Shown here in pieces: positions 1 through 12,252 of a DNA stretch of 64,000 nt; the stretch's first letter is position 1; each line of letters starts with the position of its first letter. A program made the position numbers and the translations under genes. Source of the DNA: Trichomonas vaginalis G3 (lineage: Eukaryota; Parabasalia; Trichomonadida; Trichomonadidae); assembly GCF_026262505.1 (NCBI RefSeq), contig NC_067207.1:16088082-16152081 (forward strand), written 5' to 3'. The notes beneath the pieces are model-generated. The model was not told where the DNA came from, did not search any database, and saw nothing but the letters and a program-made list of their open reading frames with translations.

Positions 1-81
1 GCCAGCCAGCAACATTTGCAAACCAAGATACTGAACCCATTCTTAATGATATTGAATATGATGTTGTGAATGTAGATGCTT
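1..81 (+). CDS. 3' end of a second copy of the membrane protein gene
   Basis: The first 81 bases encode the last residues of the cytoplasmic tail of the protein seen whole at 4133-4990, with two base differences, and end in the same TGA. The rest of the gene lies left of the window. Its presence shows that the membrane-protein locus is tandemly duplicated. The family is not recognised. Confidence 0.75.
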
Positions 82-183
82 GAGTGAATTTATACGTTAT
101 TTGTTGGACTAAAAGTTTAATGATGTATTGATGCAGTATAGTTTTTATACTGATATCATTTTTTTTAAAAAAAATGAGAATTG

Positions 184-1652
184 TATACCCTACTTTTCCA
201 ACATTTATTGCATTATATACGAATCAAGATTTGAATGATAATAAAATTTAAAAATATTCAACACAATATAGAGATATCGCTTTATAACATCGATGCTTTG
301 TTAACCATACTAAAGATTTCATTCAAAAAGTCAAAATTTTTATTCCAAAAAAAATATAAGAAGAATGATATGCATGATACATTTTTATTGACCTATGTAC
401 TATATATAATTGAATCCACTATAATAGCGTTGTGAATATCTACTGTTTGATAAAAATCTTTAATAATCTATTAAAAAATAGGTTATAGATGTAACATATG
501 AATGACACAATATCACTTTATATAGTAAATTATAATATGAATGTTGTTGGCTACTAATACTTCCTTTATTCATTGGAATTGAAATGCTCAATATTTAAAA
601 CGAATTTTAAACAATTTATGAATGTCATACGACTTAACCTGTCTACTAATCTTAGAATTTATACATAATTCATTAAAAATTAATATTAAATCTTTTGAAT
701 TATGAAAAAAGACAGACATATTAAAGGTAAATATGAATAAAAACATAAAATAGTTAGTAATGATAGATGTTATTTTTCCAAAATTTTCTTATTTTTCTAA
801 TTTTAAAAACTTTTTTAGCAAAATTGGGATTAATTTTTTAAATTTTGAAATATTTTTGGATTTTGAACATCAAAAGATTGCATTTCTTTTAAGAATAATG
901 CAAATTTCTAATGAAGTGAAACATGTTTCAAGACTTTTAATACAATTTAAAAAAGAATCTCAAATATCTTCAGGAAATTCAATCTATATTTCAACGAGGA
1001 TAATAGCAACATTCAAAATACACGATATCATATAAAACAACATCATTTTGGTTCAATGAATCCTGTTAATCTGTATTAACGAATTCATTGATTCAAGAAA
1101 CCAAAGACATAAGAAATAAATATTGATATCACTCAGTTTACAAATGTCAAATCATCACTCAATACTCACCACAAATAACTTCGATTCGCTATATTTTTCA
1201 TTTCATTAAAATTCAGACATTTTTTGCACTAATATCGATTACAAACAATTCTATATTACAAACCATTACAATAAATGACGAAAATCCTTCATTATTCAAT
1301 AATTTGCAATTTTATATTTTCAAATCTCAAATTTTAATCAAATCAAATATAAATATCATGTAAAACATCTATATTTAGGATGATGTTCCATATTACTATG
1401 GAAAGTTAATCATCAATATGGATAAAACCAAATTCCTTCCCTTACCATAAACTTCAAGACTCCTTTCATCACACAAACAAATGCACGAGCCACTCCTAAA
1501 AAAATTCAGGTTTTAGAAATTTATTATCAATTATAGACATTATTTCATTACCACAGTTCACTAATCGATAATTGAAGTGTTGCAAAACATATTATACTTT
1601 CTACTATTAGATTTATGAATAAAAAATTTATACCCTACTTTTCCAACATTTA
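184..1652. repeat. 24-bp direct repeats flanking a 1.4-kb spacer block
   Basis: An identical 24-base sequence beginning TATACCCTACTTTTCC lies at 184-207 and 1629-1652. Matching copies occur in unit 2 near 5092-5115 and 29,849-29,872. The block between is AT-rich and shows no convincing gene or clear terminal inverted repeat. It may be the target duplication of an old insertion, since target duplications near 25 bp are known for parabasalid IS481-like transposons, or it may be chance retention. The function is unknown. Confidence 0.4.
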
Positions 1653-3034
1653 GAAAACATGCATGACCCCCTACCCAGGGTCCAAAAATTGGTATTTTCT
1701 GCGCTCAGGCAACATGAGTTTTTGGGCCGCCAAATGAATAGCTCAAGTAGTTTCCTCATATAGAGACATGCTTATGCTTAGAGTTTGAAGGGAATCTAAA
1801 GTGATTTTTTTCTGCATTTCGAAATCTAATGCAATCTTAAAATCATGATTAAACTGCGAATCTGGGCGCAATTTTTTAATATGTTAATATATGAAGGTAC
1901 TCCTACTACTGCGAATGCTTCAAATGAAAATTCAAGAAATCAGATTAATTTGATCACATTAGTATAGTAGTGGTCAATCCAAAAACTCATATGTTGATAT
2001 ATAACCTATAGAGATGATAATTATCGACTCTTCATTGAAATGCATAAGATTTAATAATCTCATAAATATTCTTTTTAATTTTCAGTATTTCGTGTGCATT
2101 TAGATTGCATATACCTGTATATGATATTTCTAGAATGTTTTGGTTAGATATTAAGTTTTTTAGATTAATATTTTAACATTTTGATAAAACAAGCAATTGT
2201 TCCATTTTGGAATCGCGATTGAACTCTAGTTTGACTAATATGATGTTGTATGATCAAATGAATTCTAACTTCATGAGATAAAATTTGAAATTTGAAAATG
2301 CGATATCTGACTCAAATATTTATCTGAGCACATTTAACATTCAATTATAAACTAAAGTAATATACAGAAGATTCGATTTGGCTTATATTTTAAATATTCA
2401 ACAAATAATCTTATAAAATTGTGCTATTCACGTTTCTCAAAGATGATTAAGCATTTACAACTTGTGCATTGATGGAATTAGATATGGATTCTAATGTTAA
2501 TCGATATTTTGTAAATTGATATATATTTTATCATGGTTTGACATTTGATCGTGTTGAAACCGGAATTGCAATATGCATCATCTATATATATAATTGTCAA
2601 AATATGAGCTATAGATTTTTAAATTATGCTCCTGATTATGAGTGACTTATATGATTATATTGAATTGAGTAGTAAGAATCATAAATATTAGAATATTACG
2701 ATAATGTATTATAACCTTATAGAAGCTTAAGGCTAAAAATGATGATGAAAATGTAGCTCAAATTTAAGTCTAAAAATTTGAAAAAATTAAGTGCTTATGA
2801 TAGTATGACGATATTGGTGTTTGAATGTAAGAAATTAGAGATGTATTAGAAGCATTATGAGAAAATAATAAGATATAAAAACAACTTTTATGAAATAATT
2901 TAAGTTATAAGAGGTGTTAACATTGGTAATGTGTGTATAAGATAGTAGAATTGTATTGGATCTTTGATTAGTATTTTATAACAATTTATTAATGTAGATG
3001 TGATTAGAATGTTGGATTTCAAAGGAGAAAGCGG

Positions 3035-3431
3035 ATTGTTCACTCTTGTTGGTCTGCATGTGTCATTCCGGGAGACATTGCCTGTGCATGTCTCCCAGAA
3101 TGGCAATTTATTGCATCAGAATACGAATGCGAAACTTTGACCGACAAGAGTGCATTGTGCACTCTTGTTGGTCTGCATGTGTCATTCCGGGAGACATTGC
3201 CTGTGCATGTCTCCCAGAATGGCAATTTTTGCATCAGAATACGAATGCGAACTTTGACCGACAAGAGTGCATTGTGCACTCTTGTTGGTCTGCATGTGTC
3301 ATTCCGGGAGACATTGCCTGTGCATGTCTCCCAGAATGGCATACTGTTATTCAATCAGAATGCGGAACTTTGACCGACAAGAGTGCATTGTGCACTCTTG
3401 TTGGTCTGCATGTGTCATTCCGGGAGACATT
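3035..3431. repeat. ~118-bp hairpin satellite, about 3.5 units
   Basis: Units start at CACTCTTGTTGG at 3041, 3160, 3277 and 3393, giving a period of 116-119 bp. Each unit contains GGGAGACA facing TGTCTCCC (13 of 14 bp with flanks) and GACCGACAAGAGTGCA facing TGCACTCTTGTTGGTC across a 3-base loop. The array runs straight into the coiled-coil gene at 3431. The open frames on both strands inside it are by-products of the repeat. Confidence 0.9.
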
Positions 3432-4027
3432 CAAACTCTCTTTTGACCGAGGTTATAAGAATCCTCAAATCTGATCCTAATATTACATTAACTTATCCTT
3501 TCTCTCCTTCTTTCTCTGCTCAAATAATCGAAGACTGTCACAATTTGATCAGAAAATTAGAGAATTCTGTAAAATCAATTAATACTGTTTTGAATGAATG
3601 CAAAGGAAATGGATACTCAGGTGATGATTTACAAGAAGCGGTTCACTATTTAGTGAATCATCTTGTTGAAATCGAAAGAAGGAAGTCTATAGAAAAGCAT
3701 GTCAATGAAATAGGAGAATTGCGAAAGATTCATTCGCAGGAAGTTTCAATTTTAACCCAAAATAAAGAGAAGACCATGGAACAAGTAAAGAAATGCAGAG
3801 AACAAATCATTGCTTTGGAAAAGCAATTCCAAGCAAAGGAAGATAATTATATTAATGACTTGGAAAACCTCAAAACTGAACAGTATTCTTTGTCTGATAA
3901 ACTTAGAAAGCAACAACGAATCAAAGATGAGTTAATCACTTTTGTTTCAGGGAAACCAGCAGACATTGAATTCTTGAGTGTTAATTTAAGTGATATTGAA
4001 AAGAAATCTATTAATCTCAAAATTTAA
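3432..4027 (+). CDS. Coiled-coil protein, 5' end replaced by satellite
   Basis: The readable protein runs for about 200 residues after the satellite and ends at TAA 4025-4027, immediately followed by TAAA, a typical trichomonad polyadenylation context. The middle is a heptad-like, Lys/Glu/Gln-rich coiled coil. The frame remains open leftward into the last satellite unit, where an ATG at 3383 would add about 16 repeat-derived residues. No initiator lies upstream in the repeat. I infer that satellite growth cut off the native 5' end. It may be a fragment rather than a working gene. The family is not recognised, although many trichomonad coiled-coil genes look like this. Confidence 0.55.
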
Positions 4028-4118
4028 ATAAATTGTTTGTATTTTTATTATAATTTTACCTGTTTTATATTCAACCAAAATAATTGTGTATATAAGAGTA
4101 ATAATGTTGAATAATTGG

Positions 4119-4123
4119 TCATT
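4119..4123 (+). promoter_or_regulatory. Initiator (Inr) element TCATT
   Basis: TCATT lies 9 bases before the ATG at 4133. It fits the T. vaginalis initiator consensus TCAYW, where the A is the transcription start, giving a 5' leader of about 12 nt. This supports the chosen start of the downstream gene. Confidence 0.6.
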
Positions 4124-4132
4124 TTACTTTAG

Positions 4133-4990
4133 ATGAATACAATTTTATCTTTATCTCTAAACTCATTCCAAATTATCAAAATACCTCCACATGAAACCGT
4201 CGAAATTAGTTCATATAACAGTAAATTTTATATTTTATCCAATTCAAACCTGAATCAAACAAAATATAATATCAAAAATCGCACAACATCAACAGATATA
4301 AATCCACAAGCCAACAATTATTACGCATTTTCTGATGTAAATATAAGTATCATTAATTATGGGGACGAACTCGAAATTATTAAAGGATGGAATCTAGAAA
4401 AAGGTACGTGTAACGCAGAATCTTACTTTCTTAACTACTCCAATAATATGAATATGCAGATATATGCGAAACAAGCATGTCTTTTCTCTCCTCTCACATT
4501 TAATTCTTCTGGTATAAAATTCTCCAAAACTATACTGCCAACTCATAACATCTATACCCCACTTAGTGAAAAGCCAATACAGCTAGAATATTATTATACT
4601 GGCTTACCTTTTGTTGTTCAGATACACGATCATATAACAAATGATCTAGGAATAGCTTTCGAAACCATTGGTATTAATGAGAATATTTCAAATAAATGCG
4701 GACTCACATCATTTATATTCAATTCTCATAATAATACAGTCGATGATTCATTATTCAAATGCAATTGCAATAAATTCACAAGACCTCCATTTTCCATAGC
4801 TCTCTTTGCTTTATTATATTTCGCAGTTATTGGATTTATTATATTCCTATTAGAAAAAGGAAATATAATTTCAATAAGATCATATTTCTCCGCAAATATT
4901 GCAAACAGCCAGCCAGCAACATTTGCAAACCAAGATACTGAACCCATTCTTAATGATATTGAACATGATGTTGTGAATGAAGATGCTTGA
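4133..4990 (+). CDS. Single-pass membrane protein, unknown family
   Basis: The gene is 285 codons and starts just after an initiator TCATT. One clear transmembrane helix lies at about residues 220-240 (SIALFALLYFAVIGFIIFLL), followed by a roughly 45-residue acidic tail ending in NEDA. The extracellular part has many Asn-X-Ser/Thr sites and five cysteines, including the pair CNC just before the membrane. A classical signal peptide is not evident, although the N-terminus is mildly hydrophobic. The topology suggests a type I surface protein. The tail of a second copy sits at positions 1-81, so the gene belongs to a tandem pair. I cannot name a family. T. vaginalis has many lineage-specific surface proteins of this design, and the role is unknown. 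Confidence 0.75.
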   Translation: MNTILSLSLNSFQIIKIPPHETVEISSYNSKFYILSNSNLNQTKYNIKNRTTSTDINPQANNYYAFSDVNISIINYGDELEIIKGWNLEKGTCNAESYFLNYSNNMNMQIYAKQACLFSPLTFNSSGIKFSKTILPTHNIYTPLSEKPIQLEYYYTGLPFVVQIHDHITNDLGIAFETIGINENISNKCGLTSFIFNSHNNTVDDSLFKCNCNKFTRPPFSIALFALLYFAVIGFIIFLLEKGNIISIRSYFSANIANSQPATFANQDTEPILNDIEHDVVNEDA

Positions 4991-5128
4991 GTGAATTTAT
5001 ACGTTATTTGTTGGACTAAAAGTTTAATGATGTATTGATGCAGTATAGTTTTTATACTGATATCATTTTTTTTAAAAAAAAATGAGAATTGTATACCCTA
5101 CTTTTCCAACATTTATTGCATTATATAC
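4908..5128. repeat. Tandem duplication, unit 2, first segment
   Basis: This repeats positions 1-220 almost exactly, starting inside the membrane-protein gene and ending at TATAC. Unit 2 is then interrupted by a foldback transposon, resumes at 6384-6423, is interrupted again by the element carrying element 1, and resumes at 28,460. Confidence 0.85.
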
Positions 5129-6383
5129 TGTTGTAAACAGAAATTCATCAAAAGTGACACCTCAGAAAAGCTAAAATATTGAATTTTTGGAACTTTTGAT
5201 AGAGCACGTTTTTAAATATTAATTAAAGTAAATGTATATTTTGTAACGATTCTTTTTAATAAGAAAGTAAAATTTTGAAGAAGAACACAAAATCTTCTGA
5301 AAAATAATATCACATAAACTCATATTATTTTCTAATATATAACTATTTTATATAAAAATCAAATTCAATGATCTTAAAAGCGAAGGATAAACCTCAAAAT
5401 TTACGAATATAATGAGTGGGAATATAATGCTTATCTATCATAAAACCATATGAAATATCAATTTTTGCTTTACGCCTAATTTTTGACGACAATTAGCAAA
5501 AAATGTTAAATGTTAACACTCAGTCCATTTGAATATGAAAAATAAAATTGACTTTGATTAAATGTTTTTATTTATCATGCAATTCTTCTTGCGACCAAAG
5601 ATTTGAATAAAATTTCAAAAAAAAAGATAGCTTAAAAAATAATATACGGTAGTGTTTACTAATAGATGAATAGTATATAAATTCTATTAAAATGGATTTG
5701 ATCCAAAAAATATATAAAACCAAAAATAATTGTTATAATTTAAATGAAGAAGTAATTTAAAACGATTTTATTTATGATCAAATTTTATATATTTTTTTGG
5801 ATCAAATCCATTTTAATAGAATTTATATACTATTCATCTATTAGTAAACACTACCGTATATTATTTTTAAGCTATCTTATTTTTTGAAATTTTATTCAAA
5901 TCTTTGGTCGCAAGAAGAATTGCATGATAAATAAAAACATTTAATCAAAGTCAATTTTATTTTTCATATTCAAATGGACTGAGTGTTAACATTTAACATT
6001 TTTTGCTAATTGTCGTCAAAAATTAGGCGTAAAGCAAAAATTGATATTTCATATGGTTTTATGATAGATAAGCATTATATTCCCACTCATTATATTCGTA
6101 AATTTTGAGGTTTATCCTTCGCTTTTAAGATCATTGAATTTGATTTTTATATAAAATAGTTATATATTAGAAAATAATATGAGTTTATGTGATATTATTT
6201 TTCAGAAGATTTCATTCTATATGCCTATGAAAAGTACTCTCAAAACTAACTTTTTCCTAATTATAATTAAATCTAGAATATTGTATTATGCTTAGTATTA
6301 TTTCATTTTTCTCATTCAATTTAGAATTTACAAATGTCAAAAAATTGAGAGCTGTCACTTTTGATGAATTTCTGTTTATTACA
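5129..6383. mobile_element. Foldback (long inverted repeat) DNA transposon, non-autonomous
   Basis: The element is 1255 bp with 31-bp terminal inverted repeats (TGTTGTAAACAGAAATTCAT at the left, TGTAATAAACAGAAATTCAT on the reverse strand at the right). It is flanked by TATAC at 5124-5128 and 6384-6388. The duplicated locus at 216-220 is the empty site with a single TATAC. The interior is a near-perfect inverted repeat of two 430-bp arms (5290-5719 and 5783-6212) around a 63-bp spacer. There is no coding capacity, so mobility would need a transposase in trans. The terminal sequence resembles the ends of the element at 6424-28,459 (xxGAAATxxxTCAxCAAAA and GTGACA), suggesting one superfamily, possibly IS481-like. 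Confidence 0.85.
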
Positions 6384-6530
6384 TATACGAATCAAGATTT
6401 GAATGATAATAAAATTTAAAAATTGTTTCGTACCGAAATGGCTAACAAAAAAGTGATAGAAAACCTTAAATTGCGCGGCAATTTTAATTAAAAAAATAAA
6501 CATGAATTTAAAAAAAAAAAAAAAAAAAAA

Positions 6531-6640
6531 AGGTAGTGGGGCTTCCAGGCGCGTTGCGCCCTCTAGCCCTGAAGATGTTTAGTATAAATGAAGTTTTTAT
6601 TCGGAGGGCTTCCAGGCGCGTTGCGCCCTCTAGCCCATAA
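6531..6640. repeat. Left terminal repeat of element 1 with duplicated GC palindrome
   Basis: It starts AGGTAGTGGGGCTTCC. A GC-rich palindromic segment (GGGCTTCCAGGCGCG then CGCCC and TCTAGCCC) appears twice, near 6539-6570 and 6605-6636. The right end (about 28,235-28,274) carries one diverged copy. Such GC content is striking in this AT-rich genome and may mark the ends for replication or integration (inference). Confidence 0.6.
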
Positions 6641-6907
6641 AAAATTTTTGAGAGTCGTCGCTGTTGACTTTTTTGTAGAGCACTCAAAATAGTATAACTT
6701 TGTCCGGACAAGTAAGGGTCTATCGTCGCTACAGGAAAAGTTACGGGCGTTCCAAGGAAGTATACTTTGAGAAGCCCTTCCCCCTTTTAAAACAAGATAG
6801 GACGGTTATTTTACAAAACTGACAACACTTTGACCGAGTAGTTTTTTGTGCTGAACAAAAAGTGTCATATAAACATCTGTCAAAAACCGTTTTTTACTTC
6901 ACTTAAA

Positions 6908-9900
6908 ATGCCACGTAAGCTACGTAAGAATATACGTAAGAGGAAGGGAGCATTGAAACATCCCATAGTAAAACTGACACCACAACAACAGTTGCAACAA
7001 CAAATGATGAATGACCCCACTATGTTGCAACAAATGTCAAGCAACCCTATGCTTTTAAGCCGAGTTATTGGTGCACAGAGTGGAGGTTTAAGAGCGGCAC
7101 TTTTAGCAAAAATGGCAGGCTATGGTGGAGCTGCAGACGGAACAGCTTATAACCCTCAAAGTCAAATGAATTTGAGTTCACTCAAAATCAAATAACAGAT
7201 GTCAAAAAGTCAAACATAGACATACAGAAACAAATAAGTGAAAACGAAAAGAAACTAGAATATGACAGACAGACAAAGAAACTCAATGAGTTAAACGTAG
7301 AGAAAAAGAAGAAAGAAGAACAACTGAAAGAACTAAGTACAGAGGAATATGCGAAAAAAGTGTCAGAAAAAGCAGCAGAAGTAGCAAAAATGGAACAAGA
7401 TGTTATAAATTTGAAAAACCATACTACTCAATATAAAGTACTGAAAGATGAAGAGATAAAACAAAAAGCCCTGAAGACATATATGGATAGCGATGAGTAT
7501 AAAAAGAAGTTGAAGCAAATGTAAAGGCAGAAAAACTTTTACAGTTGCAAAACCAAACCGTACAGTATGAAAACTTAGCACAAGAAAGTAAAAATAACGA
7601 CGCAGCCATGCAAAAGGCAATGAAAAGCGCAGAATATATAAAAGCTAATAATGACTGGTTAGATGCCCAAGCCAACGCCAAAGCAGCCCAACTTATAGGG
7701 TCAATAAGGACAAAAATACAAGCGGATGAAGACAGTTCAAATGAAGCTTTAATGAATGCTGACTTTAAGAACGCCTTCGAAGCTCTTCATAGTAAGGTGA
7801 AACTAGTGAACGACTTCTCATCTGGAAAGAAACTGAAGTCTGAAGGTTTCGACAAAGAGTTAAGAGAAGTAGCACAAAATATGACGAAAATAACAGATGC
7901 AGCAACGAGACAGGCAGTTCAAAGTGCCTATGACGCCGTTAGAGCAACTGTTGTGGAAAGTCAAGAAAAAGAGTTACAACAGACCAAAACAGACCTAGTA
8001 AATGCTTTCTTAAGAACGAAAAGTCAGGTAGGACATTATGCTGCAGATGGAACATATGTGCCAGCTGGTGGAACTTATTATATACCAGCTGGTGGAACTT
8101 ATATACTAGCTAGTGGAACTTATATACCACCAAACCCTCCAAGAGAAGCACCTGCACCAGGACTACCTAAAACATTTACATCGTCACATGGACACAGACA
8201 CAGGCATGCACCAAAACCAACACAACAACCAACACAACAACCAACAGTTCAAAACACTGCACCACAACCAACAGTTCAAAAACACTGCACCACAACCAAC
8301 AGTTCAAAACACTGCACAACAACCAACAGTTTCAAAAACACTGCCACAGCAACAACCACAAACAGAGCAAAGACATAAAAAGAAGTAGAGAAACAAGGAA
8401 ACCAAGAATTCTTAAAAATGCTTAAGGAAAATTATGGTTACCCAGATACTCTTGACTTTAGTGACAGATATAAAGAAGCTATTAGAAAGTTCAAGGAAGG
8501 AAATACTGACCCGAACCTATTTAGCTTTATGGTTCAGCACCAAATGGGATATAATTTCAAACCTGGAAAATACAAGCTCGCTAAGGGATATGATTTAATA
8601 GCATATCATCCAAATGACATGACTGAATTTACTCCGAGATATTTGGTGTCAGAGCTAAATGATAATTCAACTCTCTTCATGAAACGCGTAAAAAATAGAG
8701 ACGGAACGAAAGAAGAAGGTTTATGAGTCCGGATGACTTAGATAGGGAACTTGTTAAAAACGGTCTCGGAATATATGAAATGCCAGCAGATGAGGTACAA
8801 GAAACTCCACAGGAAGAAGTTCAGATACAACCAGACATGGAAGAAATAGTTCAGCAACAACAGCTAGAAGAGCCTGAAGGAAACGAACAAGTCCCTCCTT
8901 TGGAAACTAACTTCACAGAACTAGATGAAGATTTGGAACAGCCGAAAAATCTTGACCCTCAACAAGAGTATGCGGAGAATATGGAATCTTTCCAAGAGTC
9001 TAAGAAAAATTCGGCTGACATAGTAGAAGAATATCGAAAAATGTTCGCCGACATACAAAAGACTCCAACATCAGATGAAAATATTCAGCATAGAATGGAA
9101 GTACTGAAAGAAAGTGTACGCAAATACAACAATCCTTTTTACTTACGACCATATAACGTTCAATTTTGGCTGAACTCGGTGAAAATAAAAGGTTAAATTT
9201 CACCAAAACATATAGAAATGAAACATTGTTTAAAGTTCATTCAGAACCTAACCAATATGGAAACAAACCTACTTTTGTTTCTGCAGACTATGGAACTACA
9301 ATGAGATGGGGTCATAAAGCTAATCCGGATAGGTGGTTCATAAACTTACAACCACAATTCCAAGAAGTTGTAGACGCAATGGAAGTGAATGGTGAACCAG
9401 ATATAGCTGGTATTTTCAGCGCGGCTTTAATGCCATTGAAAGATATGAAACATGCAGATATTTTGGACCAGTATGAAATGAACATGGCTGATGGAAATAT
9501 AACACCTGACGTTCTAGAACATTTATCTCAAAGAACTACACAGAACCATAGAGATGGTATATTTGGTGAAGAGTTTAGAAAGAAAGTTAGGGAGATAGAA
9601 GGAAGAGAACCTATTGTACATGACCTTGCAAACGAAAGTTTACAAAATGTCATAAAAACTTACTTTGCAGACAATGAACTGAGAAGGGATGAATATTTAA
9701 GAAAACTCAAATGGACAGTACCAAATGAAATGTTAGTATTGAAAAACATGTTCCTTGACAAAATAAAACCAACTACAGAAATAAATGACGCAAGCTGAAA
9801 CGTTGGGTAAAAGCTTTCCCATTCACAAAAGATATTATTGGTAACATGGAAAGAAAACCAGAATGGCTACAAAAACATATATTTGGAAACGAGCTTATTC

Positions 9901-10285
9901 CATATGGACAAGCTCTGTTTGAAGAGGCTTGAACCGGAAACTCAGGAAAGAGTCATGCAAACAATAAGCGACGACTCAAATACAAACTATTGACAAAATC
10001 TTTCTAGGATATAGGTTACCTGAGATGGGCGACCAGAGCCCAAAGGCAAAAAGGACATGGGAAATTTACAACATACTAGGTGAACATGAGGCAAAGATGC
10101 TACAACTTGAAGCAGAGGGCAAGTTACCAAAAGCGACACCAAAGAAGAAGAGAAGAGTAGAACAAAGTGAAAATAGTGAAGAAGTAACTTCATCTAGTGA
10201 AAGTAGTGGCAATGAAGGAAAAAGAAGAGTTAAAAAACTCAGTCAGGAAGAAAGTAAAGCTTGGTACGAGTGGGTTCTATTATGA
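6908..10285 (+). pseudogene. Element 1 copy A: long structural gene, broken
   Basis: This is the same gene as 24,607-27,935 on the other strand and is described there. It is broken in many places in this copy. The product begins with a Lys/Arg-rich segment, followed by a Gln-rich stretch, a long coiled coil, GGTY and PTVQN-type repeats, an acidic Gln-rich segment and a basic C-terminus. Confidence 0.65.
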
Positions 10286-10323
10286 CACATAAATTCAACT
10301 ATTCTATATTTTTACCCATATGA

Positions 10324-11935
10324 AATGTACGCCGCTCAGAATATAACGCCAACAGTTTTGGATGCCATGAACGGAAATGTTTCCGAATGGTATAACGAAT
10401 GCGACAATGCCATTAGAAGGTCAGAAATAGTTCCTGAACTTACGAATATACAACTGCTGTTTCTTATGGAAACGTAGGTGAGTTTGGAGAAGGTTCTTCA
10501 ACAACAGTAGATATTGCTTGCGACAGGTTTCATATTATTTCTATTGACAACTCATTCTTATACGTGGAACAAGACATTGAAATAAAACCTTCTGCCAAGT
10601 TGTCTGACAAGAAAGGTTGCAATGGAATTTTCTATGTCGGATACCAATATGCTCCAGAAGTTTTCATGGGATATAAGATATATTCTAACTCTGACTTAGT
10701 TCAAACAGTAACATGGGCAAACTATGAATGGTTCGCTTTGAGAAACTCAGTACAACCACAAGCTAGAGAACAAACAGACCAGTATGCAAATATTGAGAAA
10801 ATAAGAAGACTTGACCCTAACGTTCCAGGAGTTTATGTTAACCTTTCTGGACAAACTGCAGCAGCAGTAACCAAAGTAAAACTGAAACTTAGAGTTCCTT
10901 TGTCATCTTTCCTCATCTTCAGGTTTTTAAGATACTTGCCAAACTGGGCAGGAAAAATTTCTATTGAACTTACTCCAAGCAAAAATAACTTAGTCATTGC
11001 ACCAACACAAGACCCATTCACTATTACAGACGTAAAGGGAACAAATCAAACATCATTTGCCGATTTTGCAAAGACAAAGTTGACTTAGACTTTGGTTTCT
11101 CAAACTTCAACAATGAAGTAAACTATTATTTCAATGCTGCTGGAACTGCTTGGGACCCAGTTAAGTTTACATGCGAAAGTTTGAATGCAAGAGAATAGAA
11201 AGCAGACTTGCAGTCTATATGTTGGACCCAGATATTTCAAATGCTTTAGCTGCCAATATATTGCAGTTCCACTTATGTTCCCTATACACCAAATATCTGT
11301 CAAAGACTTTGCAGGTGAAGTTGGAAACCAAAGTGCTGACCCAGGTGCAAGAACAGATATTGCTTTAACAACTGCAATGAAACATGCAGATACTATGTTT
11401 GTACTGTTCAGACGAACTATAAATGACTATTCTTGTTTCTACAACCCCGGTATTAAATATCATATAAACATAGATGGCAAATATTATCAAGAGAAGAATA
11501 TTCTACAGTTGAGGATATGAGGTCATACAACTTGACATTAGATGCTATGAACTTTAACAACAACTTCACAACAACATTAACCCTGAAATGCAAAGTTCTA
11601 TTATGCCATATGTGAAAGTATGGACTCATACAGGAGGTCAAAAAACTCAATATACAAATGGAGACCGTTCAAACTTTTGCTTGGCATTCCATTTGCTGAC
11701 TCAGAAGACTTTATGGGTGGTATTTCAACTGTTGGTACTGTACAAATACAATATACTGGTGACAGAGACGTCCAGATGAACTGAGAGCAAAGAAGTTTAC
11801 AAAACCAATAGCACTTTTCACGGAAGATGCTCTTTTGAAGATTCGTTCGATGAAACCTGCTGGGGCTCCTCAGATTGGCATAACGACAGCTTCCATCGAG
11901 CAGATTTTGGCAGCAGTCAGTAAGTTGTTCTTGAA
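10324..11935 (+). pseudogene. Element 1 copy A: major capsid protein gene, broken
   Basis: This is the same gene as the open copy at 22,967-24,574 and is described there. It is broken in several places here. Confidence 0.65.
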
Positions 11936-12245
11936 CTGACTTCTCTCCGTCAAATATTGACAGTACGCCAGTTTTGACATAATATTGTAAGATAAACTTA
12001 CCTTTAGAAATATCTGTAATTTTTGAAGTTATATTTTTGTCTGCTTCAAGAACTTTCACCATTTCAGTTATACCAACTTTCTTTGCTTTATGGAAATATT
12101 TAGGTTCAGCAAATATTGCTATTCTATAACATTTACCATTGTTTGTATAAAGAACTATTCTGTCAATGTATTTGTATTGTTTGTGTGTGTAACTTTGTTC
12201 TGCTTCAATTCGAAGAGATACTCGAATACGTCCATCTTTTATTCT
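11936..12245 (-). pseudogene. Element 1 copy A: small convergent gene, broken
   Basis: This is the counterpart of the plus-strand gene at about 22,673-23,000 in copy C. It runs opposite to its neighbours, and its 3' end meets the end of the capsid gene. Function unknown. Confidence 0.5.
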
Positions 12246-12252
12246 AAGTAAA

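Larger units (their letters stand above)
1..3431. repeat. Tandem segmental duplication, unit 1
   Basis: This stretch matches 4908-5128, 6384-6423 and 28,460 onward of unit 2 with only a handful of differences over about 3 kb. It holds the membrane-protein gene tail, about 2.9 kb of AT-rich spacer without a convincing gene (roughly 82-3020), and a satellite block. Unit 1 has the uninterrupted target sites TATAC (216-220) and GATAATAAAATTTAAAAAT (237-255), both of which are occupied by insertions in unit 2. The near-identity points to a recent duplication. An assembly artefact cannot be excluded from sequence alone. Confidence 0.85.

Noticed and set aside
760-1035. 91-codon frame, repeated at 28,983-29,258
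   Set aside because: Extreme Phe/Ile/Lys bias from AT-rich DNA, no initiator, no polyadenylation context. Its conservation is explained by the recent duplication.
3035-3431. CRISPR-like array
   Set aside because: Repeats of about 120 bp without unique spacers and no cas genes. This is a satellite in a eukaryotic genome.
3046-3474. Long overlapping frames on both strands in the satellite blocks
   Set aside because: The repeat unit happens to lack stops in several frames. The products are repeats of the satellite itself.
6510-6530. Poly(A) run as evidence of LINE or SINE retroposition
   Set aside because: It lies between a terminal-inverted-repeat element and the end of element 1, with a T run at the opposite end. 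No reverse transcriptase or SINE promoter is present.
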